From: Pseudomonadota bacterium
GTDB lineage: Bacteria; Pseudomonadota; Alphaproteobacteria; Sphingomonadales; Sphingomonadaceae
DNA: 6,004 nucleotides
NCBI GenBank assembly: GCA_023390675.1
Contig: JAEWCK010000164.1
Span: 1-6,004 of the forward strand
Direction of reading: 5' to 3'
Positions 1 through 6,004 of this stretch are shown here, in pieces. Both the position numbers and the translations under genes were made by a program. A model generated the notes under the pieces. The model searched no databases. It had not been told where the DNA came from and saw nothing but the letters and a program-made list of their open reading frames with translations. The stretch's first letter is position 1, and every line of letters starts with the position of its first letter.

Positions 1-2564
1 CCCAGACCGCGCCGCAGGCAGCCGATGAGAACGAAGTGCAGAGCCAGGACGAGATCGTCGTCAGCGGCATCCGCCAGAGCGTCGTCGGATCGATCGCGCG
101 CAAGAAGAATGCGGCGCAGCTCGTCGATTCGATCGTCGCCGACGATATCGGCAAGCTCCCCGATCTGACCGCGGTCGACGCGCTCCAGCGCGTCCCCGGC
201 GTCTCGATCACGCGCGATCGCGGCGAGGGCGGCGGCGCCCGCATCCGCGGCCTCGGCCAGGTTCTGAGCACGATCGACGGGCGCGAATCGTTCACCGCCG
301 ATGGCGGCCGCGGCTACAATCTGGAAGACATGCCGGCCGAGCTGCTCGGCGGGATCGACGTCTACAAGACCCCGACCGCGGAGCAGATCGAAGGCGGCAT
401 CAGCGGCTCGATCGACCTGCGCACGCGCATGCCGTTCGATTTCGCGAAGACTACCTTCTCGGGCAGCATTCGCGCGCGCTACGCCGACCTCGCCGACAAG
501 GTGTCGCCGATCTATTCGGGCCTGTTCTCGACGCGCTGGGATACCGGCATCGGCGAGATGGGCTTCCTGATCACTGCGGTGAACCAGTACCGTACCTTCC
601 GCAGCGACAATCCCGGCTGGGGCGGCGCGCTGGGCCGGACCGATCTGATCCCTGGCCAGAAAACCTATCTTTCGCTCGGCGACTACGAGCCGCTGATCTA
701 CGGCAAGCGGCATCGCCCGGGCGTGAATGCCGCCTTCCAGTGGAAGCCCGCGCACAACCTCGAGATCTACGCCCAGTTCGGCTATCAGAAGTTCACGTCG
801 TACCAGCAGCAATATGGCTTCAACGCCCCGTTGCCGAACAGCAACGGCAACACCGCGACCAACCAGAACACGGTGGTTCCGGGCAGCGTCACGCTGTTCG
901 ACGGCACCAACAACGTGCGGCGCGCGACGTTCAACAATCTGAGCGGCGCGTACACTTTCGGTGTCGAGCGCGACACCAAGGACCAGAACTCGCAATATGC
1001 CACCGGCTTCAAGTGGAGCCAGGACAATAATGAGCTCAAGGTCGACGTGAGCTACATGAAGTCGAGCAACCATCTCTGGTACACCGAGCTCGATCTCAAG
1101 TTCGTGCCGCCGCAGACTACGTTCGATTATAGCGGCCTCTATCCGCAGACGACTTTCTCGGGCATCGATCTCGGCAGCCTCGGCAGCTACACCGTCGGCA
1201 ACCTCTCGATGAACGTGAACAACTATAAGGGCGACGAGCTCGCGATCCGCGCGGACGACAGGATCGCGCTCGGTGACGGCTTCCTTACCGCGCTCAAGCT
1301 CGGCGGCCGCGTGAACCGGCGCTCGCTGCAATTCTACGACGTCGTCCGCTTCAACCGCGCATCGATCAACACCAATCCGGCGACCGCTGCCGATCTGTTC
1401 GAGGCGATGCCGTTCGACGATTACGTGTCCGAGGATGCGAACGTCCCGCGCGGCTATCTGGTCGCCAACCCCGACTTCCTGCAGCATGACAATTTCGACA
1501 ACATGCGAGGGCTGCTCGGGATCACCAACCCGGTGACCTTCTCGCCGCAGTCGCCCTACCACATCAAGGAAACCGCCAAGGCGGGCTACGCGATGCTCGA
1601 ATTCGCCAACGACAGCGGCATTCGCTTCGACGGCAATGTGGGCGTGCGCTACGTCCGCACCGACATCATCACCGACAGCTTCAAGACCGCCGCGGGCGTG
1701 ATCACGCCCTACCACCAGGAAGCGGGCTATGAGGATTGGCTGCCCTCGGCCAATCTGCGCTTCAAGTTCACCGACGATTTCTTCCTGCGGCTGGCCTATT
1801 CGAAGACGCTGACGCGGCCGGGCACCCAGCAGCTCTCGCCCTCGCTCACGCTGGTCCCGGCCAGCGGCACCGGCTCGGGCGGCAACCCCAACCTCAAGCC
1901 GCTGCGCTCGACCGGCTTCGACGCCTCGCTCGAGAAATATTTCGGCACCACCGGCTCGCTGTACCTCGCCGCGTTCGACCGCCGGGTGAAGGACTTCATC
2001 TTCACCTCGACCGTCACCGGCGTGGTGATCGACGGCGTCACCTACACGATCAGCTCGCCGGTCAACGGGCGCTACGGCCACACCCGCGGCTTCGAGATCG
2101 GCGCCAACACCTTCTTCGATTTCCTGCCGGGGGCGCTTTCGGGCTTCGGCGCGCAGGGCAACTTCACCTATATCGACAGCGACACCGACCAGGTGATCCC
2201 GGGTTCGCGGACCAGGCTTCCGGGCGTGCCCACCAAGCAGCTCGCCGCGTCGCTGCTCTACGAGAAGTCGGGCCTCGGCGCGCGGCTCAGCTACACGTGG
2301 CGCAACACCGCCTTTTCGGGCATCTACACCTTCAACTATCCGACGACCCCCACGCCGACCCCCGAGACGGGCCAGAGCTACGCGCTCGGCTATGGCTGGC
2401 TCGACGGGTCGCTCAGCTACGACTTCAACAAGCACATCACCGCGTCGGTCGAGTTCAGCAACATCACCGGCACCAACATCCGCAACAGCCGCGGCGCGTA
2501 TCGTCCGACCGACTACAGCGTCGACGATCGCCAGATCCTGTTCGGCGTGCGCTTCAAATACTGA
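1..2564 (+). CDS. TonB-dependent outer-membrane receptor (5' partial)
   Basis: This is an outer-membrane gated channel that imports a scarce or large ligand using energy passed from TonB-ExbB-ExbD. The frame is open to the left edge (first full codon at base 3) and shows 853 residues. A GTG at 36 is not a credible start, because the reading continues upstream and the signal peptide lies outside the window. Seen in order (visible residue numbers): a TonB-box-like DEIVVSGI at 16-23; a plug domain with LPDLTAVDALQRVPGV at 52-67, RIRGLG at 80-85 and GGISGSIDLRT at 131-141; then a long beta-barrel with FFLRLAYSKTLTRP at 593-606 and GNPNLKP at 627-633. It ends in FGVRFKY, with the terminal aromatic residue expected of barrel proteins. 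The layout matches the Xanthomonas/Caulobacter-type receptor subfamily (TIGR01782-like). The ligand cannot be read from the sequence. It may serve the neighbouring CoA-transferase locus, but it is convergent with it and separately terminated. Confidence 0.95.
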   Translation, partial: QTAPQAADENEVQSQDEIVVSGIRQSVVGSIARKKNAAQLVDSIVADDIGKLPDLTAVDALQRVPGVSITRDRGEGGGARIRGLGQVLSTIDGRESFTADGGRGYNLEDMPAELLGGIDVYKTPTAEQIEGGISGSIDLRTRMPFDFAKTTFSGSIRARYADLADKVSPIYSGLFSTRWDTGIGEMGFLITAVNQYRTFRSDNPGWGGALGRTDLIPGQKTYLSLGDYEPLIYGKRHRPGVNAAFQWKPAHNLEIYAQFGYQKFTSYQQQYGFNAPLPNSNGNTATNQNTVVPGSVTLFDGTNNVRRATFNNLSGAYTFGVERDTKDQNSQYATGFKWSQDNNELKVDVSYMKSSNHLWYTELDLKFVPPQTTFDYSGLYPQTTFSGIDLGSLGSYTVGNLSMNVNNYKGDELAIRADDRIALGDGFLTALKLGGRVNRRSLQFYDVVRFNRASINTNPATAADLFEAMPFDDYVSEDANVPRGYLVANPDFLQHDNFDNMRGLLGITNPVTFSPQSPYHIKETAKAGYAMLEFANDSGIRFDGNVGVRYVRTDIITDSFKTAAGVITPYHQEAGYEDWLPSANLRFKFTDDFFLRLAYSKTLTRPGTQQLSPSLTLVPASGTGSGGNPNLKPLRSTGFDASLEKYFGTTGSLYLAAFDRRVKDFIFTSTVTGVVIDGVTYTISSPVNGRYGHTRGFEIGANTFFDFLPGALSGFGAQGNFTYIDSDTDQVIPGSRTRLPGVPTKQLAASLLYEKSGLGARLSYTWRNTAFSGIYTFNYPTTPTPTPETGQSYALGYGWLDGSLSYDFNKHITASVEFSNITGTNIRNSRGAYRPTDYSVDDRQILFGVRFKY

Positions 2565-2588
2565 CGGGTCCCCCTCCGTCACCCCATC

Positions 2589-2621
2589 GGGCGTCGGCCG
2601 AAAGGCCGGCGCCCTTTTTTT
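2589..2621 (+). terminator. Rho-independent terminator of the receptor gene
   Basis: An 11-bp stem (2589-2599 with 2604-2614) closes on a GAAA tetraloop (2600-2603) and is followed by seven T residues (2615-2621). All pairs are Watson-Crick except one G-U wobble at T2594. It begins 25 nt after the receptor stop codon. On the minus strand the same hairpin lies 10 nt past the CoA-transferase stop, but no T-run follows it there, so it should act mainly on + strand transcripts. Confidence 0.88.
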
Positions 2622-2624
2622 CGC

Positions 2625-3758
2625 TCAGTCGCGGTCGAGGCCGAATTCGGCGACGAGCGCGTCATTATGCTCGCCGACCCGCGGCGCCCCCGCCGAGCCG
2701 CCCGCCCGCGCGCCGTCGATGCGGAGCGGGCTGCGCGTCGTCGCGATGCCCGCGCCCCCGCGCTCGACTCGCTGGAGCATGTCGAGCCGCCGGAACGCGT
2801 CCGCGGCGAGCAGCGCCGGCCAGTCCATCACCGGCGCGCACCAGATATCCCGCGCCCCCAGCCGCTCGACCCAGGCCGCAGTCGGCTCCTCCGCGAGCCG
2901 TCCCGCGATCGCCGCCTTGATCGCATCGCGCCCGGCAAAACCGTCCCCGCCCAATGCCAGCCCGAGCAGCGGCCCCAGCGTCTCGAGCGGCGTCATCGCC
3001 AGCGCCAGCCACCCGTCGGCGGTGCGATACACGCCGTAAGGCGCGGCCAGATAGGCATGCGCATTGTTGACTGCGGCGCGCCGCGGCGCCCGTCCGCCAT
3101 CGTTCAGATGCGTGGTCAGCACTTCGAACTGCAAGTCGACCAAAGCCTCGAGCAGGCTGGTGTCGATCCGCGCGCCCTCGCCCGAAATCCCCCGCCGCAC
3201 GAGGGCGGCGAGCACGCCCTCGACGAGGATATGCCCCGCCAGCATGTCCGCCACCGACAATCCGAACGGCACCGGCCCGTCGCCATGGTTCCCGCTCAGC
3301 CACATCGCGCCCGACAGCGCCTGCGCGAGCAGGTCCTGCCCGGGCAGCCCCGCCCACGGCCCGTCCTCGCCATAGCCCGAGATGCTCGCCACGATCAGCC
3401 GCGGATGCGCCGCGCGCAGCGCCTCCGGCCCGAACCCCAGCCGCCCGGCCACCCCCGGCCGGAAATTCTGGATCACCACGTCGGCCCGCGCGATCAGCCG
3501 ATGCACCCGCGCCGCGTCGCGCGGGTCCTTGAGGTCGGCCGCCAGGCTCTGCTTGTTGCGGTTGATCGCGTGGAACAGCGTCGAATCGCCGCCCAGATCG
3601 GTGTCGCTCAGATAGAGGGTGCGGCAGATGTCGCCGCTCCCCGGCCGCTCGACCTTGATCACGCGTGCGCCCAGATCACCGAGCCGGAGCGCCGCCGAAG
3701 GCCCCGACAGGAACTGCGCCATGTCGATGACCAGCAGCCCGTCCAGGGGCCCGCTCAT
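2625..3758 (-). CDS. Class III (CaiB/BaiF/Frc family) CoA-transferase
   Basis: A cytoplasmic enzyme of 377 residues, predicted to move CoA from an acyl-CoA donor to a free carboxylic acid. Seen: a Rossmann-like N-terminus with GDLGARVIKVERPG (residues 27-40), INRNKQS (65-71), NFRPGVAGRLGFG (98-110) and SGYGEDGPW (127-135). The GLSVADM motif at 166-172 places the predicted catalytic nucleophile at Asp171, matching Asp169 of formyl-CoA transferase. The C-terminus has GAPRVGEHND (357-366), also typical. The tetraglycine loop of formyl-CoA transferase is not visible; the equivalent stretch reads NNAHAYLAAPYG (231-242), so the substrate is probably not oxalate. The ATG at 3758 is chosen because the core begins at once and its A-T-G-A overlaps the upstream gene's stop. 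The frame runs open further upstream, but that part is the binding-protein gene in another frame. It is a close paralogue of the divergent gene starting at 4987. The substrate is unknown. Confidence 0.95.
   Translation of the reverse strand: MSGPLDGLLVIDMAQFLSGPSAALRLGDLGARVIKVERPGSGDICRTLYLSDTDLGGDSTLFHAINRNKQSLAADLKDPRDAARVHRLIARADVVIQNFRPGVAGRLGFGPEALRAAHPRLIVASISGYGEDGPWAGLPGQDLLAQALSGAMWLSGNHGDGPVPFGLSVADMLAGHILVEGVLAALVRRGISGEGARIDTSLLEALVDLQFEVLTTHLNDGGRAPRRAAVNNAHAYLAAPYGVYRTADGWLALAMTPLETLGPLLGLALGGDGFAGRDAIKAAIAGRLAEEPTAAWVERLGARDIWCAPVMDWPALLAADAFRRLDMLQRVERGGAGIATTRSPLRIDGARAGGSAGAPRVGEHNDALVAEFGLDRD
3755..3758 (-). promoter_or_regulatory. ATGA stop/start overlap (translational coupling)
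   Basis: Read on the minus strand, the four bases are ATGA. ATG (3758-3756) starts the CoA-transferase and TGA (3757-3755) stops the binding-protein-like gene. No strong Shine-Dalgarno sequence precedes this ATG, only a weak GGCGA-type stretch. Terminating ribosomes therefore probably re-initiate here, which would fix the ratio of the two proteins. This is good evidence for one operon. Confidence 0.85.
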
Positions 3759-4864
3759 TTCGATTCGCCGTACAGCCGGTTGAGCGCTGCGATCACGTGC
3801 GATCCTTCCTCGCCACTTCGCAGCGCGGCGTTGATCCGCTCGGAGGCGGCGTGCTGGAAGGCCATGTAGCCGCGATGCCGCGGCCGGGTCCATGCGCGGT
3901 CGAGCGTCGCGCGCGTCGCGCGGTAGAAGTCGTGCGTCGCCGCGTTGGCGCTGTCCGCCTCCCACGCATCGGCGTGCCCCGGCTGCCCGCCATGACGCGC
4001 GACGAGATCGCGCTGCACCGCCCCGCCCGAAACCCATGCCGCGAACGCCGCCGCCCCCGCCGGGTCCGCGCCATAAGCCGAGACCGCGATCCCCGTCCCG
4101 CCGAGCGCCGATCCGCGCGGACCGTGCCCCAGCGCCGGAATGTCGGCGAAGCGCACCAGCCCGGGCCGGAAGCCGGTCATCGCATAGCTCACATAGCCGT
4201 AGATCAGTGGCGCCACCGCCAGCCGCCCGTCCGGCGCCGCCATCGCCTCGAGCATCGCGATCGGGTCCATGTCGAACGCGGAGGGGTCGACGCGTCCGGC
4301 GAGCGTCGCGAGCAAATCATATGCCCGCGCCGCTTCGTCCGGAAACAGCGCAGCGCCGCTCCCGTCGAGCGTCAGCCCGCTCAGCCCGCAAAGCGTGAAC
4401 AGGCTCATCAGGCTGTGCGGCGGGCGCAGCGGCAAGGAGGCGCGCCCTTCGCCGACCAGCGCGGCAAGCGCATCCCAATTCGCGATCGGCCCCCCGATCC
4501 GCCCCGGCACCCAGGCCTGCACCTGCGCCGCCGCATCCACCGGCAGCGCCCATTGATGCCCCGCCCAGTTGTAGCTCTCATACGATCCGCCGATCGATCC
4601 CGCCGCGATCCCGGCCAGCACTGCCGGATCCACCGCCGTGTCGAGCGCCACCAGGCAGCCGCTCTCGGCCACCTGTCCGACATGCGGATGATCGATCACG
4701 ATCAGATCGTAGCGCCGCGCCAGTTCCTCGACCGGATAGCTCTCGAAATCCTGCAGCGATCGCCGGTCCCACGCGATCGCCTGGCCGGTTTGCTTTTCCC
4801 ATGCGTCGGCCGCGGCGGCGAGCGGATCGTAGCCGCGCGAATGATCCCAGGTCATGCCGCGCAC
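3755..4864 (-). CDS. Solute-binding-protein-like protein without signal peptide
   Basis: A protein of 369 residues that resembles family 1 extracellular solute-binding proteins, the ligand-capturing subunits of ABC importers. Seen: a first strand and helix at once (RGMTWDHSRGYDPL, 2-15), DLIVIDHPHVG (53-63), HQWALPVDAAAQVQAW (103-118), GGTGIAVSAYG (255-265), GGQP (292-295) and a helical C-terminal part with TRPRHRGYMAFQ (326-337). Family members are usually around 400-440 residues with a Sec, Tat or lipoprotein signal. Here the fold starts at residue 2 and there is no hydrophobic leader. The GTG at 4864 is chosen over the ATG at 4855 because GGGAGG sits 8 nt before it. The 27 upstream in-frame codons, back to a TGA at 4948-4946, are mostly polar or charged and contain no start. 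No permease or ATPase gene is nearby. The protein is probably cytoplasmic and may bind the ligand or CoA ester handled by the coupled transferase (inference). The fold family is fairly sure; the role is unknown. Confidence 0.85.
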   Translation of the reverse strand: MRGMTWDHSRGYDPLAAAADAWEKQTGQAIAWDRRSLQDFESYPVEELARRYDLIVIDHPHVGQVAESGCLVALDTAVDPAVLAGIAAGSIGGSYESYNWAGHQWALPVDAAAQVQAWVPGRIGGPIANWDALAALVGEGRASLPLRPPHSLMSLFTLCGLSGLTLDGSGAALFPDEAARAYDLLATLAGRVDPSAFDMDPIAMLEAMAAPDGRLAVAPLIYGYVSYAMTGFRPGLVRFADIPALGHGPRGSALGGTGIAVSAYGADPAGAAAFAAWVSGGAVQRDLVARHGGQPGHADAWEADSANAATHDFYRATRATLDRAWTRPRHRGYMAFQHAASERINAALRSGEEGSHVIAALNRLYGESK

Positions 4865-4872
4865 GGCGTCTT

Positions 4873-4878
4873 CCTCCC
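4873..4878 (-). promoter_or_regulatory. Ribosome binding site for the binding-protein-like gene
   Basis: The minus strand reads GGGAGG, a near-perfect Shine-Dalgarno sequence, 8 nt before the GTG at 4864. It decides the start: the next candidate, ATG at 4855, would be 17 nt away. It also shows that translation begins directly at the folded domain, with no secretion signal. Confidence 0.8.
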
Positions 4879-4886
4879 GCTTGCCG

Positions 4887-4912
4887 GATCGCCCGGATTT
4901 TTCCGGGAAATC
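4887..4912. promoter_or_regulatory. Interrupted palindrome, possible operator or leader hairpin
   Basis: The core is CCCGGA-TTTT-TCCGGG (4892-4907), a perfect 6-bp inverted repeat around four T residues. After two mismatched positions on each side it is extended by GAT (4887-4889) and ATC (4910-4912). It could bind a dimeric regulator controlling both divergent genes, or fold as a small hairpin in the leader of the minus-strand transcript. The four T residues are in the loop rather than after the stem, so it is not a terminator. Confidence 0.4.
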
Positions 4913-4914
4913 GT

Positions 4915-4943
4915 TTGACTCGCCATAGCCCGGCCAATAGCGT
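4915..4943 (+). promoter_or_regulatory. Candidate promoter for the plus-strand CoA-transferase
   Basis: TTGACT (4915-4920) matches the sigma-70 -35 consensus at five of six bases. After a 17-nt spacer comes TAGCGT (4938-4943), which matches the -10 consensus at only three. A start near 4950 would leave a leader of about 37 nt. The -35 element is good and the -10 weak, and it lies just after the dyad. Tentative. Confidence 0.3.
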
Positions 4944-4949
4944 TTTCAA
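4922..4949 (-). promoter_or_regulatory. Candidate promoter for the minus-strand operon
   Basis: Read on the minus strand, TTGAAA (4949-4944) is five of six to the -35 consensus. It is followed after 16 nt by TATGGC (4927-4922), a weak -10. Transcription would begin around 4915, giving a leader of about 50 nt that contains the dyad. Tentative. Confidence 0.25.
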
Positions 4950-4974
4950 GCAATCATCATATCATTATACCATT

Positions 4975-4978
4975 GGAG
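4975..4978 (+). promoter_or_regulatory. Ribosome binding site for the plus-strand CoA-transferase
   Basis: GGAG lies 8 nt before the GTG at 4987. It supports that GTG as the start, rather than the internal GTG at 5041, which lies inside the conserved first strand. Confidence 0.65.
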
Positions 4979-4986
4979 CGGGTTGC

Positions 4987-6004
4987 GTGGGAGCGGGAGA
5001 GCAGGGCGAAGGCGCGGCTGCCGAAGGGCCGCTCGCGGGCGTGACCGTGCTGGATTTCAGTCAGTTTCTCGCCGGCCCGTCCTGCGCGCTTCGCCTGGGC
5101 GATCTCGGCGCGCGCGTGATCAAGGTCGAGCGTCCCGACGGCGGCGATGCCAGCCGCAAGCTCTTCCTCGCCGACATGGCCTTCGATCAGGACAGCGCGC
5201 TGTTCCACGCGATCAACCGCGGCAAGCAAAGCTACGCCGCCGATCTCAAGGACCCGGCCGACCTCGAAGCGGTCAAGCGGCTGATCGCGCGCGCCGACGT
5301 GCTGATCCACAATTTCCGCCCCGGCATCATGGATCGCCTCGGGCTCGGCTGGGACGCGGTCTCGGCGCTCAATCCGCGGCTGATCTATGCCGGGGTCAGC
5401 GGCTATGGGCCCGAAGGGCCGTGGCGCGACAAGCCGGGGCAGGACCTGCTCGTCCAGTCGCTCTCGGGGATCGCCTGGCTATCGGGCGAGGGCGGCGGGC
5501 CCCCGGTTCCCGCGGGGCTCTCGATCACCGACATGATGACCGGCGCGCAGCTCTGCCAGGGCATCCTCGCCTTGCTCGTCCGCCGCGGCGTCACCGGCAA
5601 GGGCGGGCGCGTCGACGCGAGCCTGATCGAGACCGCGATCGACTTGCAGTTCGAGCATCTATCGGTCCATCTCAACCGCGAAGAGGCGATGCCCGCGCGC
5701 AGCAGCATCGCCAACGGCAATGTCTATCTCGCCGCGCCCTATGGCATCTATGCGACGGCCGACGGCTGGCTCGCGCTGGCGATGGCGCCGGTCGACCGGC
5801 TCGGCGACGTGATCGGCCTGCCCGCGCTCGCCGGCTTCGCGCCCGCCACCTGGTTCGCCGAGCGCGATGCGATCAAGGCGCTGCTCCGCGATCATCTCGT
5901 TACGCGCTCCACCGCCGAATGGCTCGCCTCGCTCGAGCCCGCGGGCATCTGGGCGGCGCCGGTTCTCGACTGGCCCGCGCTCCGCGCCGAGCCCGCCTTC
6001 GCCG
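4987..6004 (+). CDS. Class III (CaiB/BaiF/Frc family) CoA-transferase (3' partial)
   Basis: A cytoplasmic CoA-transferase paralogous to the one at 2625-3758; 339 residues are visible. It runs off the right edge with no stop. Alignment to the paralogue suggests about 54 residues are missing, including the GAPRxGEH-type end. Seen: GDLGARVIKVERPDGGD (38-54), INRGKQSYAADLKDP (76-90), NFRPGIMDRLGLG (109-121), SGYGPEGPW (138-146) and GLSITDM (177-183), with predicted nucleophile Asp182 at bases 5530-5532. As in the paralogue, the tetraglycine loop of formyl-CoA transferase is replaced, here by NGNVYLAAPYG (243-253). The GTG start adds an 11-residue Gly/Ala/Glu-rich leader that the paralogue lacks. 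A gapless hand comparison of the core up to Asp182 gives about 109 identities in 168. It is divergent from the binding-protein operon and may share its control region. It could form mixed dimers with the paralogue or act on a related acid (inference). Confidence 0.95.
   Translation, partial: MGAGEQGEGAAAEGPLAGVTVLDFSQFLAGPSCALRLGDLGARVIKVERPDGGDASRKLFLADMAFDQDSALFHAINRGKQSYAADLKDPADLEAVKRLIARADVLIHNFRPGIMDRLGLGWDAVSALNPRLIYAGVSGYGPEGPWRDKPGQDLLVQSLSGIAWLSGEGGGPPVPAGLSITDMMTGAQLCQGILALLVRRGVTGKGGRVDASLIETAIDLQFEHLSVHLNREEAMPARSSIANGNVYLAAPYGIYATADGWLALAMAPVDRLGDVIGLPALAGFAPATWFAERDAIKALLRDHLVTRSTAEWLASLEPAGIWAAPVLDWPALRAEPAFA

Larger units (their letters stand above)
4865..4986. promoter_or_regulatory. 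Divergent intergenic control region
   Basis: These 122 nt separate the minus-strand operon from the plus-strand CoA-transferase and must hold the promoters for both unless transcription enters from further away. The stretch 4941-4974 is strikingly AT-rich against the GC-rich background, with short ATCAT-type runs. A GC-rich dyad lies at 4887-4912. The extent is certain; which bases are used is not. Confidence 0.7.

Noticed and set aside
2589..2614. The convergent hairpin as a bidirectional terminator
   Set aside because: On the minus strand no T-run follows the stem; the bases after it are GATGGGG. Only the plus-strand direction fits an intrinsic terminator.
2667..3869. A long plus-strand open frame (400 codons) opposite the first CoA-transferase
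   Set aside because: It is antisense to a clear family gene, rich in Arg/Pro/Gln, and has no recognisable motif. Long antisense frames are common in GC-rich DNA with G/C at third positions.
3759..4037. An upstream extension of the CoA-transferase frame by 93 codons
   Set aside because: The extension is low-complexity Arg/Ala sequence that overlaps the binding-protein gene in another frame. The ATG at 3758 begins the conserved domain and forms the ATGA junction.
3797..4918. A long plus-strand open frame (373 codons) opposite the binding-protein-like gene
   Set aside because: Arg/Pro-rich composition with no motif. The minus strand carries a recognisable protein fold with a good ribosome site.
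4578..4949. A minus-strand frame starting with a TTG and a short hydrophobic run, considered as a lost signal peptide for the binding-like protein
   Set aside because: It is in a different frame, its hydrophobic run is only about six residues followed by many Arg/Lys, and joining it would need a frameshift. The in-frame GTG with GGGAGG explains the start better.
4964..4969. A perfect TATAAT on the minus strand as the operon's -10 box
   Set aside because: At 16-17 nt spacing the -35 position holds CCCACG or TCCCAC-like sequence, inside the divergent coding region, with no resemblance to TTGACA. It is kept only as part of the AT-rich island.
4957..5895. Several minus-strand open frames opposite the second CoA-transferase
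   Set aside because: The plus strand is open throughout and encodes a close paralogue with the catalytic Asp. The antisense frames show no independent motif or ribosome site.

Overview
The window is dense, GC-rich DNA (high sixties percent by eye) with strong G/C preference at third codon positions. The outer-membrane receptor at the left edge is of the large TonB-dependent type that is greatly expanded in Sphingomonadales, Caulobacter and Xanthomonas. Together these suggest an alphaproteobacterium, most likely a sphingomonad. The lineage is inferred from protein style and was not tested by any search.

Layout, left to right. (1) Bases 1-2564, + strand: a TonB-dependent receptor that has lost only its signal peptide and the first residues to the window edge. 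(2) Bases 2565-2624: a short convergent gap holding a strong intrinsic terminator for the receptor. (3) Bases 2625-4864, - strand: a two-gene operon. An unusual solute-binding-protein-like gene comes first, and its stop codon overlaps by 4 nt (ATGA) the start of a class III (CaiB/BaiF/Frc family) CoA-transferase gene. (4) Bases 4865-4986: a 122-nt divergent intergenic region with a locally AT-rich patch, a GC-rich dyad and weak promoter-like sequences for both directions. (5) Bases 4987-6004, + strand: a second class III CoA-transferase, paralogous to the first and cut off by the right edge with about 54 residues missing.

How the genes may work together: the two CoA-transferases are about 60-65% identical over their N-terminal parts and both keep the catalytic aspartate, so both should move CoA between carboxylic acids. 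They are transcribed divergently around the binding-protein gene, which looks like a small locus for activating and catabolising an organic acid. The receptor could bring a substrate across the outer membrane, but it faces the other way and ends in its own terminator, so a functional link is only positional.

The most unusual point is that the solute-binding-like protein has no signal peptide and no room for one. Its fold starts at the initiator codon, which has a strong ribosome binding site. No ABC permease or ATPase gene is present in the window. It may be a cytoplasmic ligand-binding partner of the CoA-transferases. No RNA genes, mobile elements, CRISPR arrays or regulator genes were seen.
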